This document shows, in pieces, positions 29,710 through 38,943 of a stretch of 64,000 bases of DNA. The stretch's first letter is position 1. Each line of letters begins with the position of its first letter. The notes under the pieces were generated by a model, which had not been told where the DNA came from, made no database searches, and worked only from the letters and a program-made list of their open reading frames with translations. The DNA comes from Kiloniellales bacterium (lineage in GTDB: Bacteria; Pseudomonadota; Alphaproteobacteria; Kiloniellales; JAKSBE01): positions 50,251 to 114,250 of the forward strand of contig JASJBF010000039.1 in the NCBI GenBank assembly GCA_030066685.1. Reading direction: 5' to 3'. Both the position numbers and the translations under genes were made by a program.

Positions 29710-31899
29710 ATGGCGGTCGAGCGGGCTTTTCGAGCAGGTCGGATCCGCCTTCATGTCGGCATCGCCGCTGTCTTCGTGGTCATCGTCGCCGCGCTGACCG
29801 CGGGGATCATCTGGAACAACCATCGGCAGGCCTCTGCCGCCGCCTTGCAGACGGCCGATCAGCTCTTCACGGAGATCGCCAGGAACGCCGACGAGCGCAT
29901 GAACCGGCTGCTCGGTGCGGTCAAGGCGACGGTCGACGCCGCCTCGGCGATGCCGAGCCTCTCCGCCCGGCCGCGCTACGACGGTCTTTCTCATGCCGCC
30001 CTGGAGACCATGCTGCGGATGATCGAGACCCAGCCCTACGTGTTCTCGGTCTTCGTCGGCTTCGGGTCCGGGGACTGGATCCAGGTCGTCGCGCCGCGGG
30101 ACGACCCCGACATCCTGGCGACTTTCCAAGCCCCGCCGGAGACGCACTTCATCGTCCGCACCATCAGCACGGACCGGAACGATCGGCGCCGGGAGTATTT
30201 TCGCTACCTCGATCACCGCCGCCACGTCTTCGACGCGCGGAGCGAGGCCGAGCCGAGCTACGATCCGCGAGGCCGCGATTGGTACCAAAGCGCCCTCGCC
30301 GGCGAGCAGGCCTATTTCACCGACCCCTACGTCTTCTTCGCCCTGCACAAGCCCGGAATCACCGGCTCGCGCCGCCTGATCGGCGGCGGCGGCGTGGTCG
30401 GCATCGCGGTCACCTTGGCGAGCTTCGCGGATTTCCTGTCGGCGCAGGCGGCCTCTCCAAACGCCGCGGCCTTCCTCTTCAACGCCAAGGGCGAGGTCCT
30501 GGCCCATCAGGATCCGACGCTGGCGGCGCCGATCGTCAAGGAGGGCGAGGCGGGCAAGCCGGACCGCGCCGTTCTGCGCCGGGCCGAGAACATCGTCGAC
30601 CCGATCGTGGAGGCCGTGCTCGGGCGGGGCGCGGACGGGAGAACCGGCCTTTCGGGCATGGCACGCCTCCAGGTCGAGGGCCAGACCCACCTGCTGCGCG
30701 TCGCTGCGGTGGGCCGGCAGCTCGGCCTCGACCAGCACATCGCGATCGCAGCCCCCCTTTCGGACTTCGACCGGCACATCGTGGAGATGCAGCAGCGTAG
30801 CATCGTCGCGTCCCTGCTCGCCCTGGCGGTCGCCCTGCCGCTGATCTACCTCATCGCCCGGCGCATCGCCGCCAAGCTGGCCGAACTCGCCGGCGAGGCC
30901 GACAAGATCCGCAGCTTCGACCTCGACGGACCGGTGGCGGTGGAGTCCCGCTTCATCGAGGTCCACGAGCTGGCCCAAGCCTTCGGTGCGATGAAGCAGG
31001 CCCTCGCCGTCTTCGGCCGCTACGTACCCAAGGCACTGGTGCGTCAGATCGTCCAATCGGGCACGACGCCCGAGCTGGGCGGCCAGCGCCGGGAGATCAC
31101 CGTGCTCTTCACCGATATCTCGGGCTACACCCGGATCGCCGAGGACACCGAGCCGGAAGACCTGATGCTGCGCACCTCCGCGTACTTCGAGGCCCTGGGC
31201 GCGGTCCTTTCGGAGCACCACGGCGTCGTCGACAAGTACATTGGCGACGCCATCATGGCGCTCTGGAACGCGCCCAGCCGCGACGAGGACCACGTCGCCC
31301 ACGCCTGCGCGGCGGTCCTCGCCGGCCGCGCGGTCAGCCGGGCGCTGGCCGAGCGCTGGCAGGAACGTTCGATCCCGGCCTTCGGCACCCGCTTCGGCCT
31401 GCATTGCGGCGAGGCGGTGGTCGGCAACGTCGGCGGCGCCGACCGCATCAACTTCACCGCCGTCGGGGGCACCATCAACCTGGCCGCCCGCCTGGAAGCC
31501 CTCAACAAGCTTTACGGCACCGAGGTCCTGGTCTCAGAGGCGGTCGCCGCGCGCGCCGGCGAGGGTTTCCTGCTGCGCCGCCTGGACCGGGTGCAGCCGG
31601 TCGGCGTCGTCCGGCCCAGCGAGGTCTACGAGCTGATGGCGGCGCGGCCCGGCCTGACCGCGCTGCCGGCCGGACTGGAGGCGAGCGCCGAGCAGCTCGA
31701 GCTCCATGGCCTCTGGACTCCGGCCGAGGCGGCCTACGCCGCGCGGGACTGGCCGGCCGCCCGGGCCGCTTTCGAGGCGGTGCTGCGCCGCTTCCCCGGG
31801 GACCCGCCGGCCCGCGTCCTGGCCGAGCGCTGTCGCGGCTTCGTCGCGCGGCCGCCCGATCCGGACTGGGACGGCGTGACCCGCCTCAGCCGGAAGTAA
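29710..31899 (+). CDS. Membrane adenylate/guanylate cyclase with periplasmic Cache-type sensor
   Basis: A 729-residue class III cyclase. There is a helix at about 15-35, a periplasmic double-Cache-like sensor at 36-360 with the characteristic YDPRGRDWYQSALAGEQAYF, a helix at about 365-384, a HAMP-like linker, and a cyclase domain at 459-640. Both metal Asp residues are present (FTDISG, GDAIMALW), plus GLHCGEAVVGNVG. A C-terminal tail follows (to residue 729). The frame opens upstream at 29617, but ATG 29710 has AGAGGGCGG before it. A binding-protein gene begins 11 bp after its stop. Confidence 0.9.
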   Translation: MAVERAFRAGRIRLHVGIAAVFVVIVAALTAGIIWNNHRQASAAALQTADQLFTEIARNADERMNRLLGAVKATVDAASAMPSLSARPRYDGLSHAALETMLRMIETQPYVFSVFVGFGSGDWIQVVAPRDDPDILATFQAPPETHFIVRTISTDRNDRRREYFRYLDHRRHVFDARSEAEPSYDPRGRDWYQSALAGEQAYFTDPYVFFALHKPGITGSRRLIGGGGVVGIAVTLASFADFLSAQAASPNAAAFLFNAKGEVLAHQDPTLAAPIVKEGEAGKPDRAVLRRAENIVDPIVEAVLGRGADGRTGLSGMARLQVEGQTHLLRVAAVGRQLGLDQHIAIAAPLSDFDRHIVEMQQRSIVASLLALAVALPLIYLIARRIAAKLAELAGEADKIRSFDLDGPVAVESRFIEVHELAQAFGAMKQALAVFGRYVPKALVRQIVQSGTTPELGGQRREITVLFTDISGYTRIAEDTEPEDLMLRTSAYFEALGAVLSEHHGVVDKYIGDAIMALWNAPSRDEDHVAHACAAVLAGRAVSRALAERWQERSIPAFGTRFGLHCGEAVVGNVGGADRINFTAVGGTINLAARLEALNKLYGTEVLVSEAVAARAGEGFLLRRLDRVQPVGVVRPSEVYELMAARPGLTALPAGLEASAEQLELHGLWTPAEAAYAARDWPAARAAFEAVLRRFPGDPPARVLAERCRGFVARPPDPDWDGVTRLSRK

Positions 31900-31910
31900 G
31901 GCGGCCGCGC

Positions 31911-33443
31911 ATGTCTCCCGACCGGCGTCGCAGATCGATGGGTATCGCCCTCGCCGCCGCCGTGCTGCTCGCTTTCGCGCGGCCCCCGGCCGCTGCCGAG
32001 CTTCGGGTCGGCTACCCCTCGGACCTGGTGAGCGAGGATCCCGCCGGCTACCGCGACCGCTGGACCGAGATCCTCCTGAACAACGTCTTCGACGGGCTGC
32101 TGACCCGCGATCCCGCGATGCGGCTGGTCCCCGAGCTCAGCGAATCCTGGTCGCAGGTCGGGCCCCAGACCTACGAGTTCCGCCTCCGCGACGGCGTCCG
32201 GCTGCACGACGGCCGCAGGCTGACCGCGGCGGACGTGGTCTTCAGCTTCGAGCGCCTGATCGAGCCCGGCGCCCTGGACGGCCGCAGCAGCCCCCGGAAG
32301 GCGCTGCTGGGCCCGCTCGCCTCGGTGACCGCGGTCGATCCCCTGACCCTCCGCTTCGAGCTGGAGACGCCCTGGCCGATCTTCCCGGCCATGCTGCCCT
32401 TCCAGCAGGTCGTCGCAACCGGCGCGGACGGCGGCCTGGTCGGCTCCGGCCCCTTCCGGCTGGTCGAGCGCGTCCCCGGCGAGGCGGTCGTCTTCGAGCG
32501 GCACGCCGCCTACTTCGGTGGCGCGACCGAGATTCCGCCGGTCGGGCCGGCCTGCGTGGAGCGCCTGGTCGTCGACATCGTGCCCGGCAACGAGTCCCGC
32601 GTGGCGGGACTCATGGCCGGGGACTTCGACCTCGTGGTCAACGTCCAGCCCCATTCGATCCCCGCCCTCGAGCGCCATCCCCGGACCGAGGTGCGCCTCG
32701 TCGACGGCACCCGGTCCTTCTTCATCGCCCTGAACACGCGCACGCCGCCCTTCGACGACCGGCGGGTCCGCCTGGCCGTCGCCCATGCCATCGACCGCGA
32801 GGCGCTGATCGCGGCCCACCTCGGCGGCAAGGCGGCCTTGATCGACGGCATCCTGGGCCCCCGGACCTTCGGCAAGAACCGGCACCTGCCCCGCCGCGGC
32901 CACGATCCCGGGCAGGCCCGCGCGCTCCTCGCCGAGGCCGGCTATCCCGAGGGCCTCGACGTCGCGCTGGACGTGACCCGGCCGCTCTTCCCGCTGGCCG
33001 AGTCGATCGCGGTGCAGCTCGCCGAGGCGGGCATCCGGGCCGAGACGCTGGTCGGCACGGCCGCCGGGATTGGCCGGAGATGGCGGGACCGAGGCGGCGC
33101 CGGGATCGGCGAAAGGATGTGGCTGAGGTCCTGGGGCGGTGCCGCCCTCGACCCGGTCGGGATCTTCGACGCCACCCACCGCACGGGCGGCCGCGGCAAC
33201 GCCGCGGGCTACAGCAACCGCCGCCTGGACGCCCTGCTCGACGCCGCGGCCAGCGAGCTCGACCGCACCCAGCGCGCCGGGCTCTACCGCCAGGCCGAGG
33301 CCGTCGCCAGCCGCGATCTGCCCTACGTCTACCTCTGGGTCCCGCAGGAGGTCTACGGCGTCTCCAAGCGCCTGCGCGGCTTCGCCGCCGCCCCCGACGG
33401 CCGGCTCAACCTGCAGGACGTCTGCCTCGAGGGCGATGGTTGA
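31911..33443 (+). CDS. Periplasmic peptide/solute-binding protein (family 5), orphan
   Basis: A 510-residue SBP_bac_5 protein: signal peptide ending near AAA-ELRVGYP, then ELSESWSQVGPQTYEFRLRD, FRLRDGVRLHDGRRLTAADV, SGPFRLVERVPGEAVVFERH and RLAVAHAIDREAL, all usual for dipeptide/oligopeptide-binding proteins. No permease or ATPase gene is near; instead it is 11 bp behind a membrane cyclase and is probably co-expressed with it. It may supply ligand to the cyclase sensor, or use permeases encoded elsewhere. Confidence 0.9.
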   Translation: MSPDRRRRSMGIALAAAVLLAFARPPAAAELRVGYPSDLVSEDPAGYRDRWTEILLNNVFDGLLTRDPAMRLVPELSESWSQVGPQTYEFRLRDGVRLHDGRRLTAADVVFSFERLIEPGALDGRSSPRKALLGPLASVTAVDPLTLRFELETPWPIFPAMLPFQQVVATGADGGLVGSGPFRLVERVPGEAVVFERHAAYFGGATEIPPVGPACVERLVVDIVPGNESRVAGLMAGDFDLVVNVQPHSIPALERHPRTEVRLVDGTRSFFIALNTRTPPFDDRRVRLAVAHAIDREALIAAHLGGKAALIDGILGPRTFGKNRHLPRRGHDPGQARALLAEAGYPEGLDVALDVTRPLFPLAESIAVQLAEAGIRAETLVGTAAGIGRRWRDRGGAGIGERMWLRSWGGAALDPVGIFDATHRTGGRGNAAGYSNRRLDALLDAAASELDRTQRAGLYRQAEAVASRDLPYVYLWVPQEVYGVSKRLRGFAAAPDGRLNLQDVCLEGDG

Positions 33444-33511
33444 GGGACCCGGGGCCGCCCTCGGGGCCCGGATGGTTAAGGAATCGTCGAAGTCTGCGCC
33501 CGGATTTCTGC

Positions 33512-33534
33512 CTTGATCCTACATCAAGTTTTTT
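33512..33534 (+). terminator. Possible rho-independent terminator
   Basis: CTTGAT and ATCAAG form a 6-bp stem with a 5-base loop, followed at once by six T. The stem is weak, but the position 70 bp after the binding-protein stop fits. Confidence 0.45.
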
Positions 33535-33607
33535 CTTCCAAGGATTGCCGCGGCGCGGTCGTCTCATTCTCATGACCGCAGGCCGGAGGGGGTGCCGAAA
33601 GGGCCGG

Positions 33608-34168
33608 ATGACGGAAGCGTCAGAGACAAAGCTGATCCGACGCGCGCAGGAGGGCGACGGCGATGCCTTCGAGGCCCTTTTGCGTCTGCACTACGACACG
33701 ATGTATCGCATGGCCTATAGATGGTGCGGGAACCAAACGGATGCCCAGGACATCACCCAGAGCGCCTGCATCAAGCTGGCGCGGGCGATCGGCTCCTTCG
33801 GCTTCCGCTCGACCTTCACGACCTGGCTCTATCCGCTGGTGATCAACACCGCCAAGGACTGGGCGCGCAGCCGAGCCCGCCAAGGGGGCGCCGGGGCTGG
33901 CGACGGCTTGAACCCGGGGCCGGCCGAGGCGCCGACCCTCGAAGGGCCGATGGCCGAGCAGGCGGTCTACGCCCGCCAGGTCCTCGACCACATCCGGGCC
34001 TTGCCCGAGCGCGAGCGCGAGGCGGTCTTCCTGGTCTTCGGCGAGGGCCTGAGCCACCGCGAGGCGGCCACGGTCATGGCCTGCAAGGAGAGCACGGTGT
34101 CCTGGTACATCCACGAGGCGCGCAAGAAGCTGCAGCCCTTGCGCGAGGAGGAACGTCGCCATGGATGA
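33608..34168 (+). CDS. ECF-type RNA polymerase sigma factor
   Basis: A 186-residue sigma factor with region 2 at about 10-75 (FEALLRLHYDTMYRMAYRWC, DAQDITQSACIKLARAIGSF) and region 4 at about 120-180 (ALPEREREAVFLVFGEGLSH, then the helix-turn-helix REAATVMACKESTVSWYIHE). ATG 33608 is chosen (AAAGGGCCGG upstream); an earlier in-frame ATG at 33572 lacks a ribosome site. Its last eight bases overlap the start of the membrane VWA gene, suggesting a sigma/regulator pair. Confidence 0.92.
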   Translation: MTEASETKLIRRAQEGDGDAFEALLRLHYDTMYRMAYRWCGNQTDAQDITQSACIKLARAIGSFGFRSTFTTWLYPLVINTAKDWARSRARQGGAGAGDGLNPGPAEAPTLEGPMAEQAVYARQVLDHIRALPEREREAVFLVFGEGLSHREAATVMACKESTVSWYIHEARKKLQPLREEERRHG

Positions 34169-36155
34169 ACGGCAGCTGAAGGAGATGCTCTCCACCCAGG
34201 CCATCCCGCCGGCCGAGGAGAACGCGCGCAAGGAAGCCATCAACCTGGCCCGCGCCGCCTTCGACCGGGCACAGAGCGAAGCGAAACAAAGCCGCCAAGG
34301 AACCGGCCTTCTGGGCCGTCTCATGGGTCGTGATCAAAAGCGATCGAAAGGACGACCCATGGCATTGAAGCGCATCTACTGGGGCCTCGGCGGCGGTACG
34401 ACCGCAATGCTTGTTCTCGTCAGCGTCACGGCGGTGATCCTGTTTTCGGAGGTGAGCGACAAGGAGCCGCTGAACTCCAGGTTGACATCCGTCACCGTGC
34501 CGCAGGCGCCGCCGCCCAGGTCCGTCGCCACACCCAACGTCGCGGCGCCACTGGCCGACCCGCCGGTTGCGGCGAAGCGAGAGCCGAAAGCGGCCGAAGC
34601 GCCGGCCGCGGCGACCTCAGTGCGGAGGCAGCCCCTCGGCGCCAGCGTCCCGCCGCAGGGATACGCTCGGATCGACCCCGCCCCGATCGATCAGCCGCAA
34701 CAGCGTTACCAGGACGTCGGCCGCGATCAGTTCGAGTCGGTGGCCGAGAACCCGGTCCGGCGGGTCGCCGAGGACCCGGTCTCGGCCTTCTCGATCGACG
34801 TCGACACGGCCTCCTACGCCTTCGTGCGGCGCGAGCTGAACCGCGGCGTGCTGCCGCAGAAGGACGCCGTGCGCATCGAGGAGCTGATCAACTACTTCGA
34901 CTACGCTTATCCCCTGCCGGCCGAGCGGACCCGGCCCTTCGCGCCCAGCGTCACCGTGACGCCCAGCCCCTGGAAGGCGGGCAACAAGCTGATCCACATC
35001 GGCATCAAGGGCTACGACCTCGATCCCGCGGAGAAGCCGCGCAGCAACCTGGTCTTCCTGCTCGACGTGTCGGGCTCGATGAACGCGCCCGACAAGCTGC
35101 CGCTGATGGTGAACTCCATGAAGCTGCTGCTCGACGGCCTGGCGCCCGAGGACACGGTGGCCATCGTCACCTATGCCGGCAACGCGGGCACGGTGCTGGA
35201 GCCAACCGCGGTCGCCGAGCGCCACAAGATCCTGGGCGCCCTGGACCGGCTGCGCTCCCGCGGCTCGACCGCGGGCGCCGAGGGCATCCGCCAGGCCTAT
35301 GCCCTGGCAGAGTCGGGCTTCGATCCCGAGGCGGTCAACCGGGTGATCCTGGCCACGGACGGCGACTTCAACGTCGGCATCACCGACCGCGAGGAGCTCA
35401 AGGGCTTCATCGAGCGCAAGCGCGAGAGCGGCGTCTTCCTCTCGGTGCTGGGCTTCGGCCAGGGCAACCTCAACGACCACCTGATGCAGACCCTGGCCCA
35501 GAACGGCAACGGCGTGGCCGCCCACATCGACACCCTGAACGAGGCCCGCAAGGTCCTGGTCGAGGAGGCCGCCGCGGCGCTCTTCCCGATCGCCAAGGAC
35601 GTCAAGATCCAGGTCGAGTTCAACTCCCGGACCGTCGCCGAGTACCGCCTGATCGGCTACGAGACCCGGGCCCTCAAGCGCGAGGACTTCGCCAACGACC
35701 GGGTCGACGCCGGTGACATCGGCGCCGGCCACACGGTGACCGTGATCTACGAGATCACCCCGGTCGGCAGCGGCAACGAGCTGATCGCGCCGAGCCGCTA
35801 CCAAGGCGAGTCCCCGGCCCGCGAGACTCAGTTCGCCGAGGAGTACGCCTTCCTCAAGATCCGCTACAAGCTGCCCGACCAGGACACCTCGTCCCTGATC
35901 ACCACGCCGATCACCATCGACCTGGAAAGCGAGCTGGACGCCCCCGATACCCGCGCCCGCGAGGCCCGCTTCGCCACCGCGGTCGCCGGCTTCGGTCAGC
36001 TCCTCAAGGGCGGCACCTACACCGGGTCCTTCGGCTACGACGAGGTCATCGCCCTGGCCCAGGGCGCCAGGGGCGAAGACCCCTTCGGCTACCGCGCCGA
36101 GTTCCTCAACCTGGTCCGCCTCGCCCGCAGCGCCGCGGCGTTGCCCCGGGACTGA
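34161..36155 (+). CDS. Membrane-anchored VWA-domain protein (YfbK type)
   Basis: A 664-residue protein. Residues 1-70 are charged and cytoplasmic, a helix spans about 73-96, a Pro/Ala-rich linker runs to about 190, then comes the VWA N-terminal module (FSIDVDTASYAFVRRELN), a VWA domain with a complete MIDAS start at Asp302 (DVSGSMNAPDKL) and the DUF3520-type C-terminus ending FLNLVRLARSAAA. The start overlaps the sigma factor gene by eight bases. The short cytoplasmic part in front of a single helix is the layout of a membrane anti-sigma factor, but no zinc motif is seen; that role is inferred only from the gene pair. Confidence 0.9.
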   Translation: MDERQLKEMLSTQAIPPAEENARKEAINLARAAFDRAQSEAKQSRQGTGLLGRLMGRDQKRSKGRPMALKRIYWGLGGGTTAMLVLVSVTAVILFSEVSDKEPLNSRLTSVTVPQAPPPRSVATPNVAAPLADPPVAAKREPKAAEAPAAATSVRRQPLGASVPPQGYARIDPAPIDQPQQRYQDVGRDQFESVAENPVRRVAEDPVSAFSIDVDTASYAFVRRELNRGVLPQKDAVRIEELINYFDYAYPLPAERTRPFAPSVTVTPSPWKAGNKLIHIGIKGYDLDPAEKPRSNLVFLLDVSGSMNAPDKLPLMVNSMKLLLDGLAPEDTVAIVTYAGNAGTVLEPTAVAERHKILGALDRLRSRGSTAGAEGIRQAYALAESGFDPEAVNRVILATDGDFNVGITDREELKGFIERKRESGVFLSVLGFGQGNLNDHLMQTLAQNGNGVAAHIDTLNEARKVLVEEAAAALFPIAKDVKIQVEFNSRTVAEYRLIGYETRALKREDFANDRVDAGDIGAGHTVTVIYEITPVGSGNELIAPSRYQGESPARETQFAEEYAFLKIRYKLPDQDTSSLITTPITIDLESELDAPDTRAREARFATAVAGFGQLLKGGTYTGSFGYDEVIALAQGARGEDPFGYRAEFLNLVRLARSAAALPRD

Positions 36156-36163
36156 GGCGCCCA

Positions 36164-36322
36164 CCCCTCACCCTCCAACCGCCTTGCGGCGGCGGGTCCC
36201 TCCGTCTCCCGGCGGGAGAGGGGTACAAAAGACGCCACCGCAAAACCCCTCTCCCGCCGGGAGAGGGCTGCGGAGGCTTGGCGAGGCGATCCGCCGAGCC
36301 TTAGCCGAAGCTGGGTGAGGGG
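36164..36322. repeat. Dispersed palindromic repeat, family A (copy 3)
   Basis: CCCCTCACCC ... GCTGGGTGAGGGG with inner CTCTCCCGCCGGGAGAGG hairpin and GGCTTGGCGAGGC. Lies between convergent genes. Confidence 0.85.
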
Positions 36323-36340
36323 GAAGCCATAGCCGCCCCG

Positions 36341-37621
36341 TCACACCGCCGGCGCGCAGGGGTCGAAGCTCTCGGTCTCGCCGCCGAGACTGAGCTCGAC
36401 CCGCTGGGGCGCGCAGCGGGCGATGACCTTGCCGGCGCGCAGGACGAAGAGCCGCGGCGGCTTGAGGCGCAGGGCCTCGATCGGGTCGCGGCACTGCAGG
36501 ACCACCAGGTCGGCGCGGCAGCCGGGCTCGAGGCCGTAGCCCTCCAGGCCCAGGACCCGGGCGCCGGTCGCGGTCACCGCGTCGAAGCAGGTCCGCATCT
36601 CGGCCCGCCCGGTCATCAGCCCGACGTGCAGGCCCATGTGCGCGACCTCCAGCATGTCGTGGCTGCCCAGGCTGTACCAGGGGTCCATGACGCAGTCGTG
36701 GCCGAAGGCGACGTCCAGGCCGGCGGCGGCCAGCTCCTTGACCCGGGTCATGCCGCGCCGCTTGGGGTAGGTGTCGTGGCGGCCCTGGATGGTGATATTG
36801 ATCAGCGGGTTGGCCACGACCTTCAGCTCCGCCTCGGCCATCAGCGGGATCAGCTTGGAGACGTAGTAGTTGTCCATGGAATGCATGGAGGTCAGGTGCG
36901 AGCCGGTCACCCGCCCCTGCAGGCCGAGGCGCCGGGTCTCGAAGGCCAGGCTCTCGACGTGGCGGGAGTTGGGGTCGTCGGTCTCGTCGCAGTGCATGTC
37001 GACCGGCAGGCCGCGTGCGGCGGCGATCTCGCAGAGCTGGCGCACCGACTCCGCGCCCTCGGCCATGGTCCGCTCGAAGTGCGGGATGCCGCCGACCACC
37101 TCGACCCCGAGGTCGAGGGCGCGCAGCAGGTTCTCCCGTGCCTCGGGCGATCGGAGAAAGCCGTCCTGCGGGAAAGCCACGAGCTGCAGGTCCAGGTAGG
37201 GCGCCATCTCGCGCTTGACCGCCAGCAGGGCCTCGACCGCGAGCAGCCGGCTATCTGAGATGTCGACGTGGCTGCGGATCGCCAGGGTGCCGCGGGCGAG
37301 CGACAGCCGGCAGAGCCTGAGCGCCCGTGCCACGATCGCTTCGGCGGTCAGGTCTGGCTTGAGCTCGGCCCAGAGCGCGATGCCCTCTAGCAAGGTGCCG
37401 CTCTCGTTCACCCGCGGCATCCCGTAGGTCAGGGTCGCATCCATGTGGAAATGGCTGTCGACGAAGGGTGCCGTCACCAGGTGCCCGCCGGCGTCGATCT
37501 CCTCGGCCGCCTGCCCGCCGATCTGCGGCCCAACCTCGGCGATCCGCCCGTCCTTCACCGCGATATCGACCGCCTCGCCGCCGTCCGGCAGCCGCGCGTC
37601 GCGCAGAATCAGATCCAGCAT
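36341..37621 (-). CDS. codA: Cytosine deaminase
   Basis: A 426-residue CodA-type amidohydrolase turning cytosine into uracil. Clear landmarks are DSHFHMD (metal His pair), IRSHVDISDSRLLAVEALL, LVAFPQDG, MHCDETDDPNSRHVE and NPLINITIQGRHDTYPKRRG. In the metal-Asp loop it reads FGHDCVMDPWYSLG, where E. coli CodA (from memory) has FGHDDVFDPWYPLG, so the second Asp is Cys. It is the last gene of the BMP-type importer operon, which is preceded by a RutR box, so uracil made here would feed PreA/PreT. Confidence 0.9.
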   Translation of the reverse strand: MLDLILRDARLPDGGEAVDIAVKDGRIAEVGPQIGGQAAEEIDAGGHLVTAPFVDSHFHMDATLTYGMPRVNESGTLLEGIALWAELKPDLTAEAIVARALRLCRLSLARGTLAIRSHVDISDSRLLAVEALLAVKREMAPYLDLQLVAFPQDGFLRSPEARENLLRALDLGVEVVGGIPHFERTMAEGAESVRQLCEIAAARGLPVDMHCDETDDPNSRHVESLAFETRRLGLQGRVTGSHLTSMHSMDNYYVSKLIPLMAEAELKVVANPLINITIQGRHDTYPKRRGMTRVKELAAAGLDVAFGHDCVMDPWYSLGSHDMLEVAHMGLHVGLMTGRAEMRTCFDAVTATGARVLGLEGYGLEPGCRADLVVLQCRDPIEALRLKPPRLFVLRAGKVIARCAPQRVELSLGGETESFDPCAPAV

Positions 37622-37674
37622 ACCGGCTCCTCCTCAGGCCTGGCGTTACTACTGCGTCACTTGGTTCCCACTAT

Positions 37675-37753
37675 CTGTCATGCCCGGACTTGATCCGGGC
37701 ATCCATCGTGCAACCGGCTCCATGGATGGCCGGGTCAAGCCCGGCCATGACAG
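37675..37753. repeat. Dispersed palindromic repeat, family C (copy 4)
   Basis: CTGTCATGCCCGGACTTGAT ... ATGGATGGCCGGGTCAAGCC then CCGGCCATGACAG; two hairpins as in the other full copies. Confidence 0.87.
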
Positions 37754-37802
37754 CCGGTGTGACAACAAGGGAACCTGGGATCCAAACTTCTGCATCAAAC
37801 CA

Positions 37803-38750
37803 TCAAACCCGATCCCCCCGGCGGAAGGGCACCAGCAGGGCTTTGGGATAGCGCGCCCGGCGGGCCATGACGATCATCGCCAGGATCGACAGGACGTAGG
37901 GCAGCATCAAGAAGAACTGATAGGGGATCACCGCCCCGGCCAGCTGCTGGGCGCGGACCTGCAGGGCGTCGAGCCCGGCGAAGAGCAGGGCGCCGAGCAG
38001 CGCCTTGCCGGGCCGCCAGGAGGCGAAGATCACCAGCGCCACGCAGATCCAGCCGCGGCCGTTGACCATGCCGAAGTAGAAGGCGTCGAAGGCCGACATG
38101 GTGAGATAGGCGCCGCCGACCGCCATCAGGGCGCTGCCGACCACCACCGCGCCGCAGCGCAGGGCCAGGACGTCGATGCCCTGGGCCTCGACCGCGACCG
38201 GGTTCTCGCCGGCCATGCGCAGGGCCAGGCCGAGCGGCGTGCGGTAGAGCCCGTAGATCACCAGCGGCACGATCGCCAGCGCCAGGTAGGTCATCGGCGT
38301 CTGGCGGAAGATCGCCTCGCCCAGGAAGGGCAGCTCCGAGAGCCAGGGGATCTCGACCGGCTGGAAGGGCGTGATCTTGGGCGGCGTGGTCGAGGCCGGC
38401 AGCAGCATGCGGAAGATGTAGAAAGAGAGCGCCGAGGCCAGCAGGGTCAGGCCGATCCCCGAGACGTGCTGCGACAGCCCGAGGTAGACGGTGAAGCCGG
38501 CGTGGATCAGGCCGAAGAGCCCACCCACCGCCGCCGCGAAGAGGATCCCGGTCCAGAGGTCGCCGCCCTGGTAGACCCACATCCAGCCGGCCATGGCGCC
38601 GATGGTCATGATGCCCTCGATGCCCAGGTTGAGGACCCCGGCCCGCTCGCAGATCAGCTCCCCCAGGGTCCCGAAGATCAGCGGACAGGCGATCCGCAAG
38701 GTCGCCGCCCAGAACCCGGCCGAGAGGAAGAGCTCGAGGAGGTCCATCAC
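37803..38750 (-). CDS. Nucleoside-type ABC importer permease (second permease)
   Basis: A 315-residue permease with about eight to nine helices and the family landmarks GELICERAGVLNLGIEGIM and SGIGLTLLASALSFYIF near the N-terminus and GMVNGRGWICVALVIFASWRPG in the middle. These match the NupQ/YufQ class used with BMP-family binding proteins for nucleosides. It is followed by cytosine deaminase. Two adjacent starts (38750 and 38747) are possible. Confidence 0.92.
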   Translation of the reverse strand: MMDLLELFLSAGFWAATLRIACPLIFGTLGELICERAGVLNLGIEGIMTIGAMAGWMWVYQGGDLWTGILFAAAVGGLFGLIHAGFTVYLGLSQHVSGIGLTLLASALSFYIFRMLLPASTTPPKITPFQPVEIPWLSELPFLGEAIFRQTPMTYLALAIVPLVIYGLYRTPLGLALRMAGENPVAVEAQGIDVLALRCGAVVVGSALMAVGGAYLTMSAFDAFYFGMVNGRGWICVALVIFASWRPGKALLGALLFAGLDALQVRAQQLAGAVIPYQFFLMLPYVLSILAMIVMARRARYPKALLVPFRRGDRV

Positions 38751-38810
38751 GTGGGACCTCCTGCACGAGATTGGCCGTCTAGGCGGGCGACGGAGCGTTT
38801 GGCGACATCA

Positions 38811-38905
38811 CCCCCACCCCGACCCTCCCCCATCAAGGGGGAGGGAGCGAAGCGGCACCGCTTGATGTTCCCTCCCCCCTTGTGGGGGAGGGTTAGGGTG
38901 GGGGG
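38811..38905. repeat. Dispersed palindromic repeat, family B (copy 2)
   Basis: Near-identical to 16160-16260: ACCCTCCCCCATCAAGGGGG, then CCCTCCCCCCTTGTGGGGGA and GGTTAGGGTGGGGGG. It separates two permease genes of one operon. Confidence 0.87.
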
Positions 38906-38943
38906 TATTGGCGTCCACTTTCGGAGACAGATGATCACCACCC

